From Gluconacetobacter johannae (GTDB taxonomy: Bacteria > Pseudomonadota > Alphaproteobacteria > Acetobacterales > Acetobacteraceae): DNA of 56,652 nt. Every line of letters begins with the position of its first letter. The stretch's first letter is position 1. Where the stretch lies: positions 1 to 56,652 of the forward strand of contig NZ_JABEQH010000023.1 in the NCBI RefSeq assembly GCF_014174305.1, written 5' to 3'. The translations under genes and the position numbers were made by a program. The notes beneath the pieces are model-generated. The model made no database searches. It was not told where the DNA came from and saw nothing but the letters and a program-made list of their open reading frames with translations. Of the stretch, positions 35,071-43,698 are shown one piece after another.

Positions 35071-35183
35071 GCAAGGGCGTTGCCCTTGACCCACCAAAGG
35101 GCCTGGCCCTTTGGAAACCCAGTCGTTTCATCATGATCGGGGTCCAGGGCCTCAGGCCCTGGTGGGTTCGGGCAAAGCCCGAT
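35071..35183 (-). repeat. Dispersed composite palindromic repeat, copy G
   Basis: AAGGGCGTTGCCCTT, GACCCACC, AAAGGGCCTGGCCCTTT, GGAAACCCAGTCGTTTCATC, GATCGGGGTCC, AGGGCCTCAGGCCCT, GGTGGGTTC, GGGCAAAGCCC. Same order and orientation as copy F on the other side of ung. Confidence 0.88.
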
Positions 35184-35212
35184 CTTCCTTCGTTGCGCGA
35201 TGGGGCAGACGG

Positions 35213-37048
35213 CTATCGTTCCGCAATTCCCCGCAACGCCGTCAGCACGTCCGGCCTGATGTCCGGGTGTCGTTGGACATCGCGCAACACCTGCCGGGCC
35301 ACGCCCCGCGCCTGCTCGCCCTGGCGCAGCCAGGCCCTGAGAAAGACCCGCAGACGTACGCGCACGCCGGCGGGAAGGTCTTCGGAGCGGGCCGCGTCAC
35401 GCAGTTCGATCACCCACATGCCCAGCGCCATGGCGTCCAGGTGCCGGCCCATGTACCGCAGCATCTCGTCGCGGGGGACGTCGCGGCAGGTCCGCACCGC
35501 GCGCACCATGCTGTCGGCATTCGCCGCGAGCCACCGGGGGACCGACGATGCGTCATTGCCGCGCGCCAGGGCGCGCAGCCGCCGCTCCACCCAGGCCGCC
35601 GTGCGCCTCAGATGGCTGTCCGCCCTGAAGGGAAGCACCAGTCCGAAGGTCAGCCGTGCGAACAGAACGGCCGCCAGGAAGGCCAGTGCCCCGTTGAGAA
35701 ACGAGACCTCGTCATAACGCCCCAGGTTCGACGGGCCGAGCAGCACGGGAAAGAACAGGTTGAACGCGAAGGCATGATTGACCAGCCGGGACGTCCGCGC
35801 GGCCAGCCCGCCCGCGATCATGGGAACGAGCAGCAGCAGCACCAGGCATTCCGGCGACGTGACGGCCGGGATCACCAGCGCGACATACAGTCCCGCGACC
35901 CCCGCGCACCACATCGCCCCGCGATAGAACCCGGCGGACGCCAGCGCCGGGACCTCGCGCGTCGCCAGAAGCCCGTAGACCAGCGCCACGAACGACACGA
36001 AGGCCGGGCCGGCGGGCCATGCCGTCACCTCCCAGACCAGCCATGCGCCGATAATCCCCACCGCCGCCCGCAGGCCGTTATGCAGGGCCTCGATCGCCTG
36101 GCGCGGAGAATGGCTGCCGAACCTGAAAGGGTCCCGCGCCCGTGGCGACATGATCGCCTGGATATGCCGCCTTGCCGCGCCGAGATCCCGGTCGAGCGCC
36201 GCGCCCCGCACGCCGCTGCGCGCGCGGGCCAGCACCGCCAGCAGGTGGGCCAGCGCGGCGCGCGCGTGGTCGGCGCTTCGTCCCTGGCCCGCGCCCATTT
36301 CCAGCACATCGAATTCGACCCGCGCGTTGACCGCCACCAGATCGGCCAGAAGGCCGCTTTCCGCCTCGACATCCAGCCGGCCCGGCGGCGATGCCGTCAC
36401 ACCGGATGCCACCCTGTCGGCCAGCCCGCGCAGCCGGCCGGGCAGCCGTTCGCGCGCCGCCGCCCGGACGCCCGGCAGGAACAGCGCCGCCATCCCGGCC
36501 TCGCACGCGATGCCCAGCACGATATAGGTGCCCCGCGCCATCGCGACGTCGAAAACATGATCGGGCTGGCTGATGGCCCCGGTCGCGACGATCGCCGACG
36601 TGAAGCTCGTGACCAGCAGGCCGTAGCTGCGATACCCGTCAAAGAACGTCGCGCACCCGCAGCAGAGACCCATCCACAGCGCCAGCCCCACGAAGAACAG
36701 GCCGCTTTCCTGGGGAAACGCGGCAATCAGCGCCACCCCCGCGCAGCACCCCACCGCCGTGCCCACCAGACGCCAGCGCGCCTTGGACAGCGATTCGCCC
36801 CGCGACGCCGTCGCCACGACCCAGACGGAAAGCGGCGCCCACTGCGGGCTGTCCAGTTCCATCCACATCGCAATCAGAAGCGACAGTATCGCCGCCAGCG
36901 ACGTGCGGACGGCGAACCCCAGGTCGGCCGGCGACGGCGCCAGAAGCCACCGCCATGGCATGGTCCAGGGCCTGCCCCATGCATGGCCCCATGTCCGGAC
37001 CCATGTCCTGGCCCCGGAATCGGCCATTCTTCCCACCGCGCCTGACAT
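35213..37048 (-). CDS. FUSC family inner-membrane efflux protein (AaeB-like)
   Basis: About 611 aa from ATG 37048; TTG 37099 and ATG 37027 are possible alternatives. Two blocks of membrane helices (about residues 60-190 and 340-470) are separated by and followed by cytoplasmic domains, the FUSC layout. Typical segments: LGFAVRTSLAAILSLLIAMW, WAPLSVWVVAT, YGLLVTSFTSAIVATGA. Relatives such as AaeB export aromatic carboxylic acids; here the substrate is unknown and no AaeA-like membrane-fusion partner is adjacent. The N-terminus is oddly rich in Trp (TWVRTWGHAWGRPWTMPW), encoded by a short repetitive DNA stretch. Located downstream of a LysR gene on the same strand. Confidence 0.8.
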   Translation of the reverse strand: MSGAVGRMADSGARTWVRTWGHAWGRPWTMPWRWLLAPSPADLGFAVRTSLAAILSLLIAMWMELDSPQWAPLSVWVVATASRGESLSKARWRLVGTAVGCCAGVALIAAFPQESGLFFVGLALWMGLCCGCATFFDGYRSYGLLVTSFTSAIVATGAISQPDHVFDVAMARGTYIVLGIACEAGMAALFLPGVRAAARERLPGRLRGLADRVASGVTASPPGRLDVEAESGLLADLVAVNARVEFDVLEMGAGQGRSADHARAALAHLLAVLARARSGVRGAALDRDLGAARRHIQAIMSPRARDPFRFGSHSPRQAIEALHNGLRAAVGIIGAWLVWEVTAWPAGPAFVSFVALVYGLLATREVPALASAGFYRGAMWCAGVAGLYVALVIPAVTSPECLVLLLLVPMIAGGLAARTSRLVNHAFAFNLFFPVLLGPSNLGRYDEVSFLNGALAFLAAVLFARLTFGLVLPFRADSHLRRTAAWVERRLRALARGNDASSVPRWLAANADSMVRAVRTCRDVPRDEMLRYMGRHLDAMALGMWVIELRDAARSEDLPAGVRVRLRVFLRAWLRQGEQARGVARQVLRDVQRHPDIRPDVLTALRGIAER

Positions 37049-37142
37049 GGTCCCGCCCCGAAAAACGACAGGCTGCGGCGCGGCGGGGCGCGCGTCCAAG
37101 CGTTTGTCGTGATCTCATCATAACGACCGTTTATGAAGCGCC

Positions 37143-38048
37143 CTACAGCTTGAGCGCGTCGTCCAGCACCAGCCCGCAGGCGACCTCCCAGCTTCGCGCC
37201 ATCAGGGCCGTCACCACCGGCTGGCGCAGGCGTACCAGCCCCACCCCGGGCGTCGGGCAGGGGCTGAGACGCCGGATCTGGAGCGGGGCCACCGTCTCGC
37301 GTCCCGCCGGCAGCGCGGCCGTGGGCAGGATCGTCGCGAGGCGCCCCGCCTGAAGTTCGGCATGCAGCAGTTCCAGCGAATTCGTCTCCAGATACACCGC
37401 CGGCTCGCACCCGGCCTCGCGGAAACACGCATCGACGATCTGCCGGCTTCTCATCGACCGCCCGAGCAGGCACAGCGGCAGCCGCGCCGCCTCGTCCCAG
37501 CGGCAGGCGGTCCGGTTGGGCAGGCTGACCTGGGACGAGGCCGCAAGCACGAGCTGTTCCGCGTAGAGATGCCGGGTTTCAAACGGCCCGTCGGCAGGCA
37601 CCTGGTCCAGATACATCAGCCCCATCTGGATCCGCTGGTCGCCCAGGTCGCGCAGGATGTCCGCGCTGGCCGCGACGTTGACCGACAGGTGCAGCGCCGG
37701 CACCGCCGCCCGCAGGCTTTCCATCAGCAGCGGAACGATCTGGATGGCGGGCGGCATCGTGCCGATGGACAGGCTGCCCCCGGCGACTTCATGGGCGAAC
37801 TGCGCCTCCTGCCGCAGACCGTCCAGCGCCGCGATGCTCTGCTTCGCCCAGGCCAGAACCCGCTCGCCTTCGGCGGTGAAGCCGAACACCCGCCGGTTGC
37901 GGAGCACGACCGTGACGCCGAGTTCGTGCTCCAGTTGCCGGATGGCGGCGGAAAGCGCGGGCTGGGACACGCCGCAATGCTCCGCGGCACGGGAAAAATG
38001 CCGAAAACGGTCAAGCGCGACCAGATAGCTCAACTGACGTAGGAACAC
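37143..38048 (-). CDS. LysR family transcriptional regulator
   Basis: 301 aa. HTH at the N-terminus (FRHFSRAAEHCGVSQPALSAAIRQLE followed by VVLRNRRVFGFT), effector-binding domain from about residue 90 (GSLSIGTMPPAIQ). It resembles the CynR/OxyR-length group. The next gene on the same strand is the FUSC exporter about 95 bases downstream, so it may control efflux in response to an aromatic or organic acid. On its upstream side lies repeat copy H and then the cytochrome c gene, which is not divergent. Confidence 0.86.
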   Translation of the reverse strand: MFLRQLSYLVALDRFRHFSRAAEHCGVSQPALSAAIRQLEHELGVTVVLRNRRVFGFTAEGERVLAWAKQSIAALDGLRQEAQFAHEVAGGSLSIGTMPPAIQIVPLLMESLRAAVPALHLSVNVAASADILRDLGDQRIQMGLMYLDQVPADGPFETRHLYAEQLVLAASSQVSLPNRTACRWDEAARLPLCLLGRSMRSRQIVDACFREAGCEPAVYLETNSLELLHAELQAGRLATILPTAALPAGRETVAPLQIRRLSPCPTPGVGLVRLRQPVVTALMARSWEVACGLVLDDALKL

Positions 38049-38130
38049 ACGAACCGCCCGACCAAGGATGCCTTCGCAACCCTACCGCTTCGGGGCGGGG
38101 TCCCATAGGGGCCGCGTTACAGGGAAAGGA

Positions 38131-38205
38131 AGGTCGGGCGTTGCCCGAACCCACCAGGGCCTGAGGCCCTGGACCCCGGTCGGGGATAAACGACCGGGTT
38201 CCAGA
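38131..38205 (+). repeat. Dispersed composite palindromic repeat, copy H
   Basis: GGGCGTTGCCC, GAACCCACC, AGGGCCTGAGGCCCT, GGACCCCGGTCGGGGAT and then AAACGACCGGGTTCCAGAGG, a decayed beginning of the second half. It sits at the 3' end of the cytochrome c gene. Confidence 0.85.
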
Positions 38206-38235
38206 GGACTTTGCCGTACGATCCTACGGGCGGGA

Positions 38236-38652
38236 TCAGTGCGTCACGTGGGGCACGGGGCCTGCCATGGCCTTCACATCGTCCGCCGACAGCGTGTCGG
38301 CATAGCTGTTGCCGAAATGCGTGCGGACATAATTGATGACATTCGCGATCTGCTCGGGACTCAGCGTGCCGTTGAACCACGGCATCGCCCCGAAGCCGTT
38401 GAGCACCACCCCGGCGGGATAGGCCGAGATCGCCAGCTTGGGATTGCCGGCCAGCGCCGGAATGACCGCGGCCCCCTTGCCGCCCTTGCCGTCCGCCATG
38501 TGGCAGGCCTGGCAGACATGGCGATAGACCTCGGCGCCGGATTGCATGTCGCTTTTGCGCTCGCCCCCCGCACCGGGGGAATCGGCCAGGGCTGCGACCG
38601 GGAAAGCGGCAAGGCCCGCGATGACGAGCGCGCGCAGGATATGGCTGTTCAT
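38236..38652 (-). CDS. Periplasmic c-type cytochrome, probable electron acceptor of the adjacent amine oxidase
   Basis: 138 aa class I cytochrome c. Signal peptide MNSHILRALVIAGLAAFPVAALA, one haem site CQACH (47-51) and a later Met ligand in FGAMPWF. It begins two bases after the stop codon of the Tat-exported flavin amine oxidase, so the two are co-transcribed. Such pairing is known for nicotine oxidoreductase NicA2 and its cytochrome CycN, where the flavin passes electrons to the cytochrome and not to oxygen. The same is inferred here. Confidence 0.9.
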   Translation of the reverse strand: MNSHILRALVIAGLAAFPVAALADSPGAGGERKSDMQSGAEVYRHVCQACHMADGKGGKGAAVIPALAGNPKLAISAYPAGVVLNGFGAMPWFNGTLSPEQIANVINYVRTHFGNSYADTLSADDVKAMAGPVPHVTH

Positions 38653-38654
38653 GC

Positions 38655-40232
38655 TCAGGCCTCCTGCGCCCGCTTGTGAAGTCGCGTTATCGCATCGAGA
38701 GACGACAGGATCGCCCCCTCCTGCCAGCAGCCGAGGTACGAGGCGTGCTCGCCCGCCAGCACGATGCGCCCGTCCATTTCCGTCAGCGTGCGATAGTGCT
38801 GCCTGCGGCTCTCCTCGCTCCAGATGGCGCAGCAGCCCAGCGACCAGGGAATGCGGCTCCAGGCCACCGAGGCGCCGTTGCTGAACTCCTTGCGATATTG
38901 CGGATGCAGGACCGAGCCCTGCGCCAGGCCGGTCTCGATCCGTTCGGCGGGCGACATACCTGCGATGTCCAGGCCGGCCATGTTCTTGGTATAGGCGCCA
39001 AGCAGCACGCCCGGCCCGGATGAATGATAGCCGTAGCTGGGATAGGAAACCTGCGAGATCTCGCCGCTGGTAAAGCTTATGCCGCCATAGATGTCGTCGT
39101 CCTGCTCCCAGAACCGGCGCTTGAACTCCAGCCCCATCTTGATGTGCGAGGTATAGGGCACGGCGCCGATCGCGGCCTTCATGGCGGGGGCGACCTGGAC
39201 GTCGATCTGGCTCAGCACCGAAAGCGGGATGGTGCAGACGCACCAGTCGGCGGTCTCCTCCGAGACCTTGCCGCTTGCGGTATGTTCCCACGTCACGCGC
39301 ACGCCGTGCGGGTCCTGGGCGATGCGGGTGACGCGCGCATGCATGGTGATAAGGTCGGCGACCTGTCTGGCGAAGCCCTTGCCGATCATGTCCACGCCGC
39401 CGACCGGCTGGAACATCGTCGTCTGCATCTCGTAATTCATGAAAAATGCCAGGGACTGCCACATGCCCGGCTTGAACAGCTCGTGCCGGTCGAGCAGGTG
39501 CGAGGGCACGGGCGCGCCGTCCGGGCCGCCCCCCGGACGCTTTTCCCATCCCCGGCGCGTCGAGGTATGCACGCTGCTGGTGTAGCGCAGGTTCTCGTCC
39601 AGCAGGCCCCAGCCACGCATCGCCTCTTTCAGCTGCGCGCGATCGTCCGGCGTCAGTTCCTGATCGAGCGTGTGCCCATCAATTGATTTCGCCAGAAGCT
39701 CGGCGACGACACCGGTGAAGTCGCACGCGACATCGCGATAGCGCATCGGCTTGCCGCCGAAAGCCTCCGCGCTCTGGACGAACGCATTGTAATTGAGCTG
39801 GATGAACGGTTCCAGCGCGACGCCGAACTGTTTGCAATAATGCAGCAGGGCGCGATGGTGATAGGGAATGCGCCACGGACCGGGATTGATGTAGTTCCCC
39901 GGCGAAAACTCCACTTTCTGGACGGGCGTGCCCATTTCCACAACGCGGTCGCCGCCGCGCAGCGTCCAGTTCCGCCCGCCGGGGCGGTCCTGATATTCCA
40001 GGATGCGAACGGAATATCCCGCCTTGCGTAATTCGTAGGCGGCGAGCATCCCCGCCAGCCCGGCGCCCAGCACAAGCACCTTCGACCCCTTGCGCGCGCC
40101 GGACAGCGCCGGCGGCCCCGAAAATCGTGAATCGGCCGCGTGGCCCATGACCGTCATCGCCTGGTAGAGGGCCGCGGTTCCCCCCGCGAGACCAAGCGCG
40201 GTCAGAAGCTGGCGTCGGGTCTGTGAGGCCAT
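38655..40232 (-). CDS. Tat-exported flavin-dependent amine oxidase/dehydrogenase
   Basis: 525 aa. The twin-arginine leader TRRQLLTALGLAGG at the N-terminus sets the start at 40232 and implies folding with FAD before export. FAD motif VLVLGAGLAGMLAAYELRKAG (about 52-72) with RPGGRNWTLRGG, and the C-terminal flavin-contact region GEHASYLGCWQEGAILSS are those of monoamine oxidase/L-amino acid oxidase relatives. It oxidises a primary or secondary amine to an imine in the periplasm. The cytochrome c gene two bases downstream suggests electron delivery to the respiratory chain. A TonB-dependent receptor gene is divergent. The amine substrate is unknown; nicotine-like, polyamine or amino-acid substrates are all possible. 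Confidence 0.88.
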   Translation of the reverse strand: MASQTRRQLLTALGLAGGTAALYQAMTVMGHAADSRFSGPPALSGARKGSKVLVLGAGLAGMLAAYELRKAGYSVRILEYQDRPGGRNWTLRGGDRVVEMGTPVQKVEFSPGNYINPGPWRIPYHHRALLHYCKQFGVALEPFIQLNYNAFVQSAEAFGGKPMRYRDVACDFTGVVAELLAKSIDGHTLDQELTPDDRAQLKEAMRGWGLLDENLRYTSSVHTSTRRGWEKRPGGGPDGAPVPSHLLDRHELFKPGMWQSLAFFMNYEMQTTMFQPVGGVDMIGKGFARQVADLITMHARVTRIAQDPHGVRVTWEHTASGKVSEETADWCVCTIPLSVLSQIDVQVAPAMKAAIGAVPYTSHIKMGLEFKRRFWEQDDDIYGGISFTSGEISQVSYPSYGYHSSGPGVLLGAYTKNMAGLDIAGMSPAERIETGLAQGSVLHPQYRKEFSNGASVAWSRIPWSLGCCAIWSEESRRQHYRTLTEMDGRIVLAGEHASYLGCWQEGAILSSLDAITRLHKRAQEA

Positions 40233-40378
40233 GAAGCTGTGGTTCCTTGTCGGCAAAGAGATGTCCCGACCTGCAAAGATCGGGGATGGGTATCGAAAGA
40301 TCCCGTCCCGGCCACCTATAAGCATGACGTTTCCAACATGCAACAGAATGCATCTCTCCCCCGGAATGTATATGTTTG

Positions 40379-40394
40379 TGTATAAATTAATACA
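40379..40394. promoter_or_regulatory. Candidate operator in the amine oxidase / TonB receptor divergent promoter
   Basis: TGTATAAATTAATACA, an inverted repeat with TGTAT/ATACA arms, lies in the AT-rich centre of the 266-base region between the two divergent genes. Position suggests shared control of receptor and oxidase. No regulator gene is adjacent, so the binding protein is unknown. Confidence 0.35.
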
Positions 40395-40498
40395 TATTAT
40401 TTCTAAACGCGAATGGGTGTTACATTCCGAAACCGAAATGTCGTAACCGTGATGCCGTCCGGCGTCCGGCCCGGGATTTGACCATAAAAGGGTGTCAT

Positions 40499-43069
40499 AT
40501 GGCGTCACGACATTCATTGCTGCTCGCAACGGCTTGCTTCTTCGGGTGCACGGGTGCAGCGCTTTCCCCTTCTGATGCGGAACCGCAACGCAATTCCACG
40601 AAGCAGGCGAAGCATGCCGCCGGCACGCCCGCCGCCTACCACCCGCCCGCCGACGCCGGCGAGGCCGTCATCGTGACGGGAACGCACGCCACCAACCGAC
40701 ACGCGCGCGACAGCGCCAGCCCGATCACTGTCGTCTCGGCCGCGACGCTGCGCCGTTCGGGCCAGATGAACCTGGCCGACGCGCTGACGCGTACCTATGC
40801 CTCGATCAACATATCGGCCAAGGGCAGCGACACGGCCGCGCTTACGTCGTCGATCCGCATGCGCGGGCTCAATCCGAACCAGGTCCTGGTGCTGGTGGAT
40901 GGAAAGCGCCGTCACGTGACGGGCAATATCGTCCAGAACTCCGGCCCGCAGTTCGGCGCGACGCCGGTCGACCTGAACATGATCCCGGCCAACATGATCG
41001 ACCATGTCGAGGTGCTGGAGGACGGGGCCGCCGCGATGTACGGCTCGGACGCCATTGCCGGCGTGGTGAACATCATCACGAAAAAGCAGGATCACGGGCT
41101 GAGCGTCAGCGCCCAGACGGGCGCGAACGCCTATAACGGCGATGGCTGGCAGTATCAGGTCAATGCCGACGGCGGCCTCAAGCTGGGCAACGACGGCTAT
41201 GTCCATCTCAGCGGGCAGGTCTATCACACCGACCATTTCGTGGCCGGGGCGCAGGACCACCGCCTGCTCGGCTACTGGCCCACGGGCGCCAACACCACCG
41301 GCTATTATGCCGGCGTGGTGAAAAACGCCATGCGCGTGCCGACCGATTCCAACAAGATCATGAGCACGCCCGAGGAAACGCGCGAGAATCTCGGCATAGA
41401 TTTCGGCAAGCCCATCGCCGAGAAGGTCGATTTCTACGGCCAGATCACCTATGCCCACCGCCATGCGGAGGCCATCCAGAACTATCGCGTCCCGAGCATT
41501 GCGCCTTCGCTGTATCCTTCGGGGTTCTCGCCCCTCGAAACCATCGAGGAAAACGACTATGCCGCCCTCCTGGGGGTCAAGGGGCATGATTTCCTCGGGT
41601 TCGACTGGGACGTCAGCACGGTCTACGGCGCGGACGAGGATATTGTCGGCAACAAGCACACCGCCAACACGGGAATGCTCGGCACGACCTGCAATAACGG
41701 CAACGTCGCGAATGTCTCGACCGAAGGGTGCGGCTGGTCGCCCACGACGGTCCGTTCGCTGAGCTATCGCAATGCCCAATGGACCAACAACCTCGATGTC
41801 CGCCGCCGCATCAACATCTTCAACACGGTGCCGATGGTGCTGGCCTTCGGCGGCGAACACCGGCTTGAAACCTACGAGATCGTGGCGGGCAGCCCGCCGT
41901 CCTACCAGGTTGGCGGCACGCAGGGGTACGCGGGCCTCGGCCCGCAAAGCGCGGGATCATGGAGCCGCGACATCTGGGCGGCCTATATCGACGGCGATTT
42001 CCACCCGGTGAAGCGCTGGGACCTCGATTTCGCGGGCCGTTTCGAGCATTACACCGATGTCGGCAATGCCGAGAACGGCAAGGTCTCGACCCGTGTGGAC
42101 ATCACCTCGCGCATTGCCGTGCGCGGCACGATCAGCACCGGCTTCCGCGCGCCCACCATGGCCGAACAGCACTACAGCACCATGAGCGTGGGCCCCAACA
42201 GCTCATCGGGGCTGCTGCCCGTCAGCTCGTCCGCGGCCCGGTCGCTGGGCGCCAGCCCGCTTCAGCCCGAACGCGCGGTCAGCGCCAGCGGCGGGTTTGT
42301 GGTCGAGCCGGTCAGCGGCTTCCACGTCGAGGCGGACGCCTACCAGATCAACCTGCGTAACCGCATCGGCCAGGGCGGCAGCACGAAAGGGGCCGCGGCG
42401 GTCAGCGCCATCCAGGCGATGGGCTATGCCCTGCCCACCGACTCGCTGGATGTCGCCAACGTATCGACCTATTACTTCGCCAATGGCGCCAGCACGCGGA
42501 CGCAGGGGCTGGACATCAAGGCGGACTATACGTTCCACCTGCATCGCTACGGCAATCTGGCGCTGAGCATGGCGCTCGACCTCAACCGCACGCGGCTGCA
42601 TCACAACGGCCTGTCGCAGACCGGCGCGCCGCTGCTGAACGCGCAGACGATCGGCTATCTGACCACCGCCTATCCGCGCAGCAAGATCATCCTGAACCTC
42701 TATTACACCGTCGGAAACTGGGACGTGAACCTCCGCCAGACCCGCTACGGCGAGACGACGGACATGATGACCTACCAGGACTGGACCGACAGCGCGCTGC
42801 GGTGCCCGGCGGGCGGCGCGTTGCGCTCTTCCAATTCCTGCTTCGGCCAGTTCAAGAACACCCCGCGCTGGCTGACCGATCTGGAAATCGGCTATCGTCT
42901 GGACAACCACTGGCATTTCGCGGTCGGCGGCAACAATCTGTTCAATATTCGCCCGCGTCGCCTGCCGGACGTGCTCAACTCCCTGGGCGCCGCCGTCTAC
43001 GACCAGAACGCGGCGCAGGTGCCGATCAACGGCGGCTATTACTACGGGCGGATCAACGCGACCTTCTGA
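40499..43069 (+). CDS. TonB-dependent outer-membrane receptor
   Basis: 856 aa. Signal peptide (MASRHSLLLATACFFGCTGAALS); AAGGG six bases before ATG 40499 supports this start over the upstream TTG at 40478. Plug domain about residues 60-190 with EAVIVTGTHATNR (TonB-box-like region), RMRGLNPNQVLVLVDGKRR and VEVLEDGAAAMYGSDAIAGVVNIIT; the rest is a 22-strand barrel ending in a terminal Phe (RINATF) as required for outer-membrane insertion. It takes up a large or scarce ligand with energy from TonB. The divergent periplasmic amine oxidase and cytochrome suggest that the ligand is an amine-containing compound or is processed in the periplasm. Confidence 0.93.
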   Translation: MASRHSLLLATACFFGCTGAALSPSDAEPQRNSTKQAKHAAGTPAAYHPPADAGEAVIVTGTHATNRHARDSASPITVVSAATLRRSGQMNLADALTRTYASINISAKGSDTAALTSSIRMRGLNPNQVLVLVDGKRRHVTGNIVQNSGPQFGATPVDLNMIPANMIDHVEVLEDGAAAMYGSDAIAGVVNIITKKQDHGLSVSAQTGANAYNGDGWQYQVNADGGLKLGNDGYVHLSGQVYHTDHFVAGAQDHRLLGYWPTGANTTGYYAGVVKNAMRVPTDSNKIMSTPEETRENLGIDFGKPIAEKVDFYGQITYAHRHAEAIQNYRVPSIAPSLYPSGFSPLETIEENDYAALLGVKGHDFLGFDWDVSTVYGADEDIVGNKHTANTGMLGTTCNNGNVANVSTEGCGWSPTTVRSLSYRNAQWTNNLDVRRRINIFNTVPMVLAFGGEHRLETYEIVAGSPPSYQVGGTQGYAGLGPQSAGSWSRDIWAAYIDGDFHPVKRWDLDFAGRFEHYTDVGNAENGKVSTRVDITSRIAVRGTISTGFRAPTMAEQHYSTMSVGPNSSSGLLPVSSSAARSLGASPLQPERAVSASGGFVVEPVSGFHVEADAYQINLRNRIGQGGSTKGAAAVSAIQAMGYALPTDSLDVANVSTYYFANGASTRTQGLDIKADYTFHLHRYGNLALSMALDLNRTRLHHNGLSQTGAPLLNAQTIGYLTTAYPRSKIILNLYYTVGNWDVNLRQTRYGETTDMMTYQDWTDSALRCPAGGALRSSNSCFGQFKNTPRWLTDLEIGYRLDNHWHFAVGGNNLFNIRPRRLPDVLNSLGAAVYDQNAAQVPINGGYYYGRINATF

Positions 43070-43078
43070 TGCCGACGG

Positions 43079-43123
43079 AAGGCAGGGGCCTCGGCCCTTG
43101 CCGGGTTCGGGCAGCGCCCCGTT
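43079..43123 (-). repeat. Dispersed composite palindromic repeat, copy I (diverged short form)
   Basis: AGGGGCCTCGGCCCTTG followed by CCGGGTTCGGGCAGCGCCCC, the two-hairpin half of the element with several changes. It begins about ten bases after the receptor stop codon. Confidence 0.65.
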
Positions 43124-43178
43124 TGTCCCGACGGCCGGCGGCTGATACGGTGACGCCAGTCGTCTTGCCCGAGGATAC

Positions 43179-43673
43179 ATGCTGCTGATCCGCCCCCTGG
43201 TGCCCGCCGATTTCGATGCGGTCTGGCCGGTCCTGCGCGATGTCGTGCGCGCGCAGGAGACTTATGCGCTGGACCCCGAGATGGATCGCGATGCGGGATG
43301 GCGCCTGTGGGCCGAGACGCCGCGCGCGACGTTCGTGGCCGAACGCGACGGGGTGGTCCTGGGCAGCTATTACATCAAGCCCAATGCCGCCGGGCCGGGC
43401 GACCATGTGTGCAATTGCGGCTATATCGTCGCACCCGCCGCGCGGGGCCAGGGGGTGGCGGGGGCGTTGTGCGCGCATTCGCTGCGCGTGGGGCGCGAGA
43501 TGGGGTTCGCCGCCATGCAGTTCAATTCGGTCGTGGCCACCAACACCGTCGCGATCGGGCTGTGGCGGAAGCACGGCTTCGCCATCGTGGGCACGCTGCC
43601 CGGCGCCTATCGCCATGCCACGCTGGGCGTGGTGGATTGCCACGTCATGTACCGCAGGCTGGACGCGGCATAG
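43179..43673 (+). CDS. GNAT family N-acetyltransferase
   Basis: 164 aa. Starts LLIRPLVPADFDAVWPVL, has the acetyl-CoA motif YIVAPAARGQGVAGALCAHSL and the terminal NTVAIGLWRKHGFAIVGT. Such proteins acetylate small molecules or antibiotics; the acceptor is unknown. It lies 25 bases before nrtR on the same strand and may be co-transcribed with it. Confidence 0.86.
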   Translation: MLLIRPLVPADFDAVWPVLRDVVRAQETYALDPEMDRDAGWRLWAETPRATFVAERDGVVLGSYYIKPNAAGPGDHVCNCGYIVAPAARGQGVAGALCAHSLRVGREMGFAAMQFNSVVATNTVAIGLWRKHGFAIVGTLPGAYRHATLGVVDCHVMYRRLDAA

Positions 43674-43698
43674 GGGACGGCCAGGAGGGACGCCCGCC

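Noticed and set aside
34328-35134. Extended ung start at 35134
   Set aside because: The extra 38 residues are a translation of repeat copy G; the ATG at 35020 gives the normal protein.
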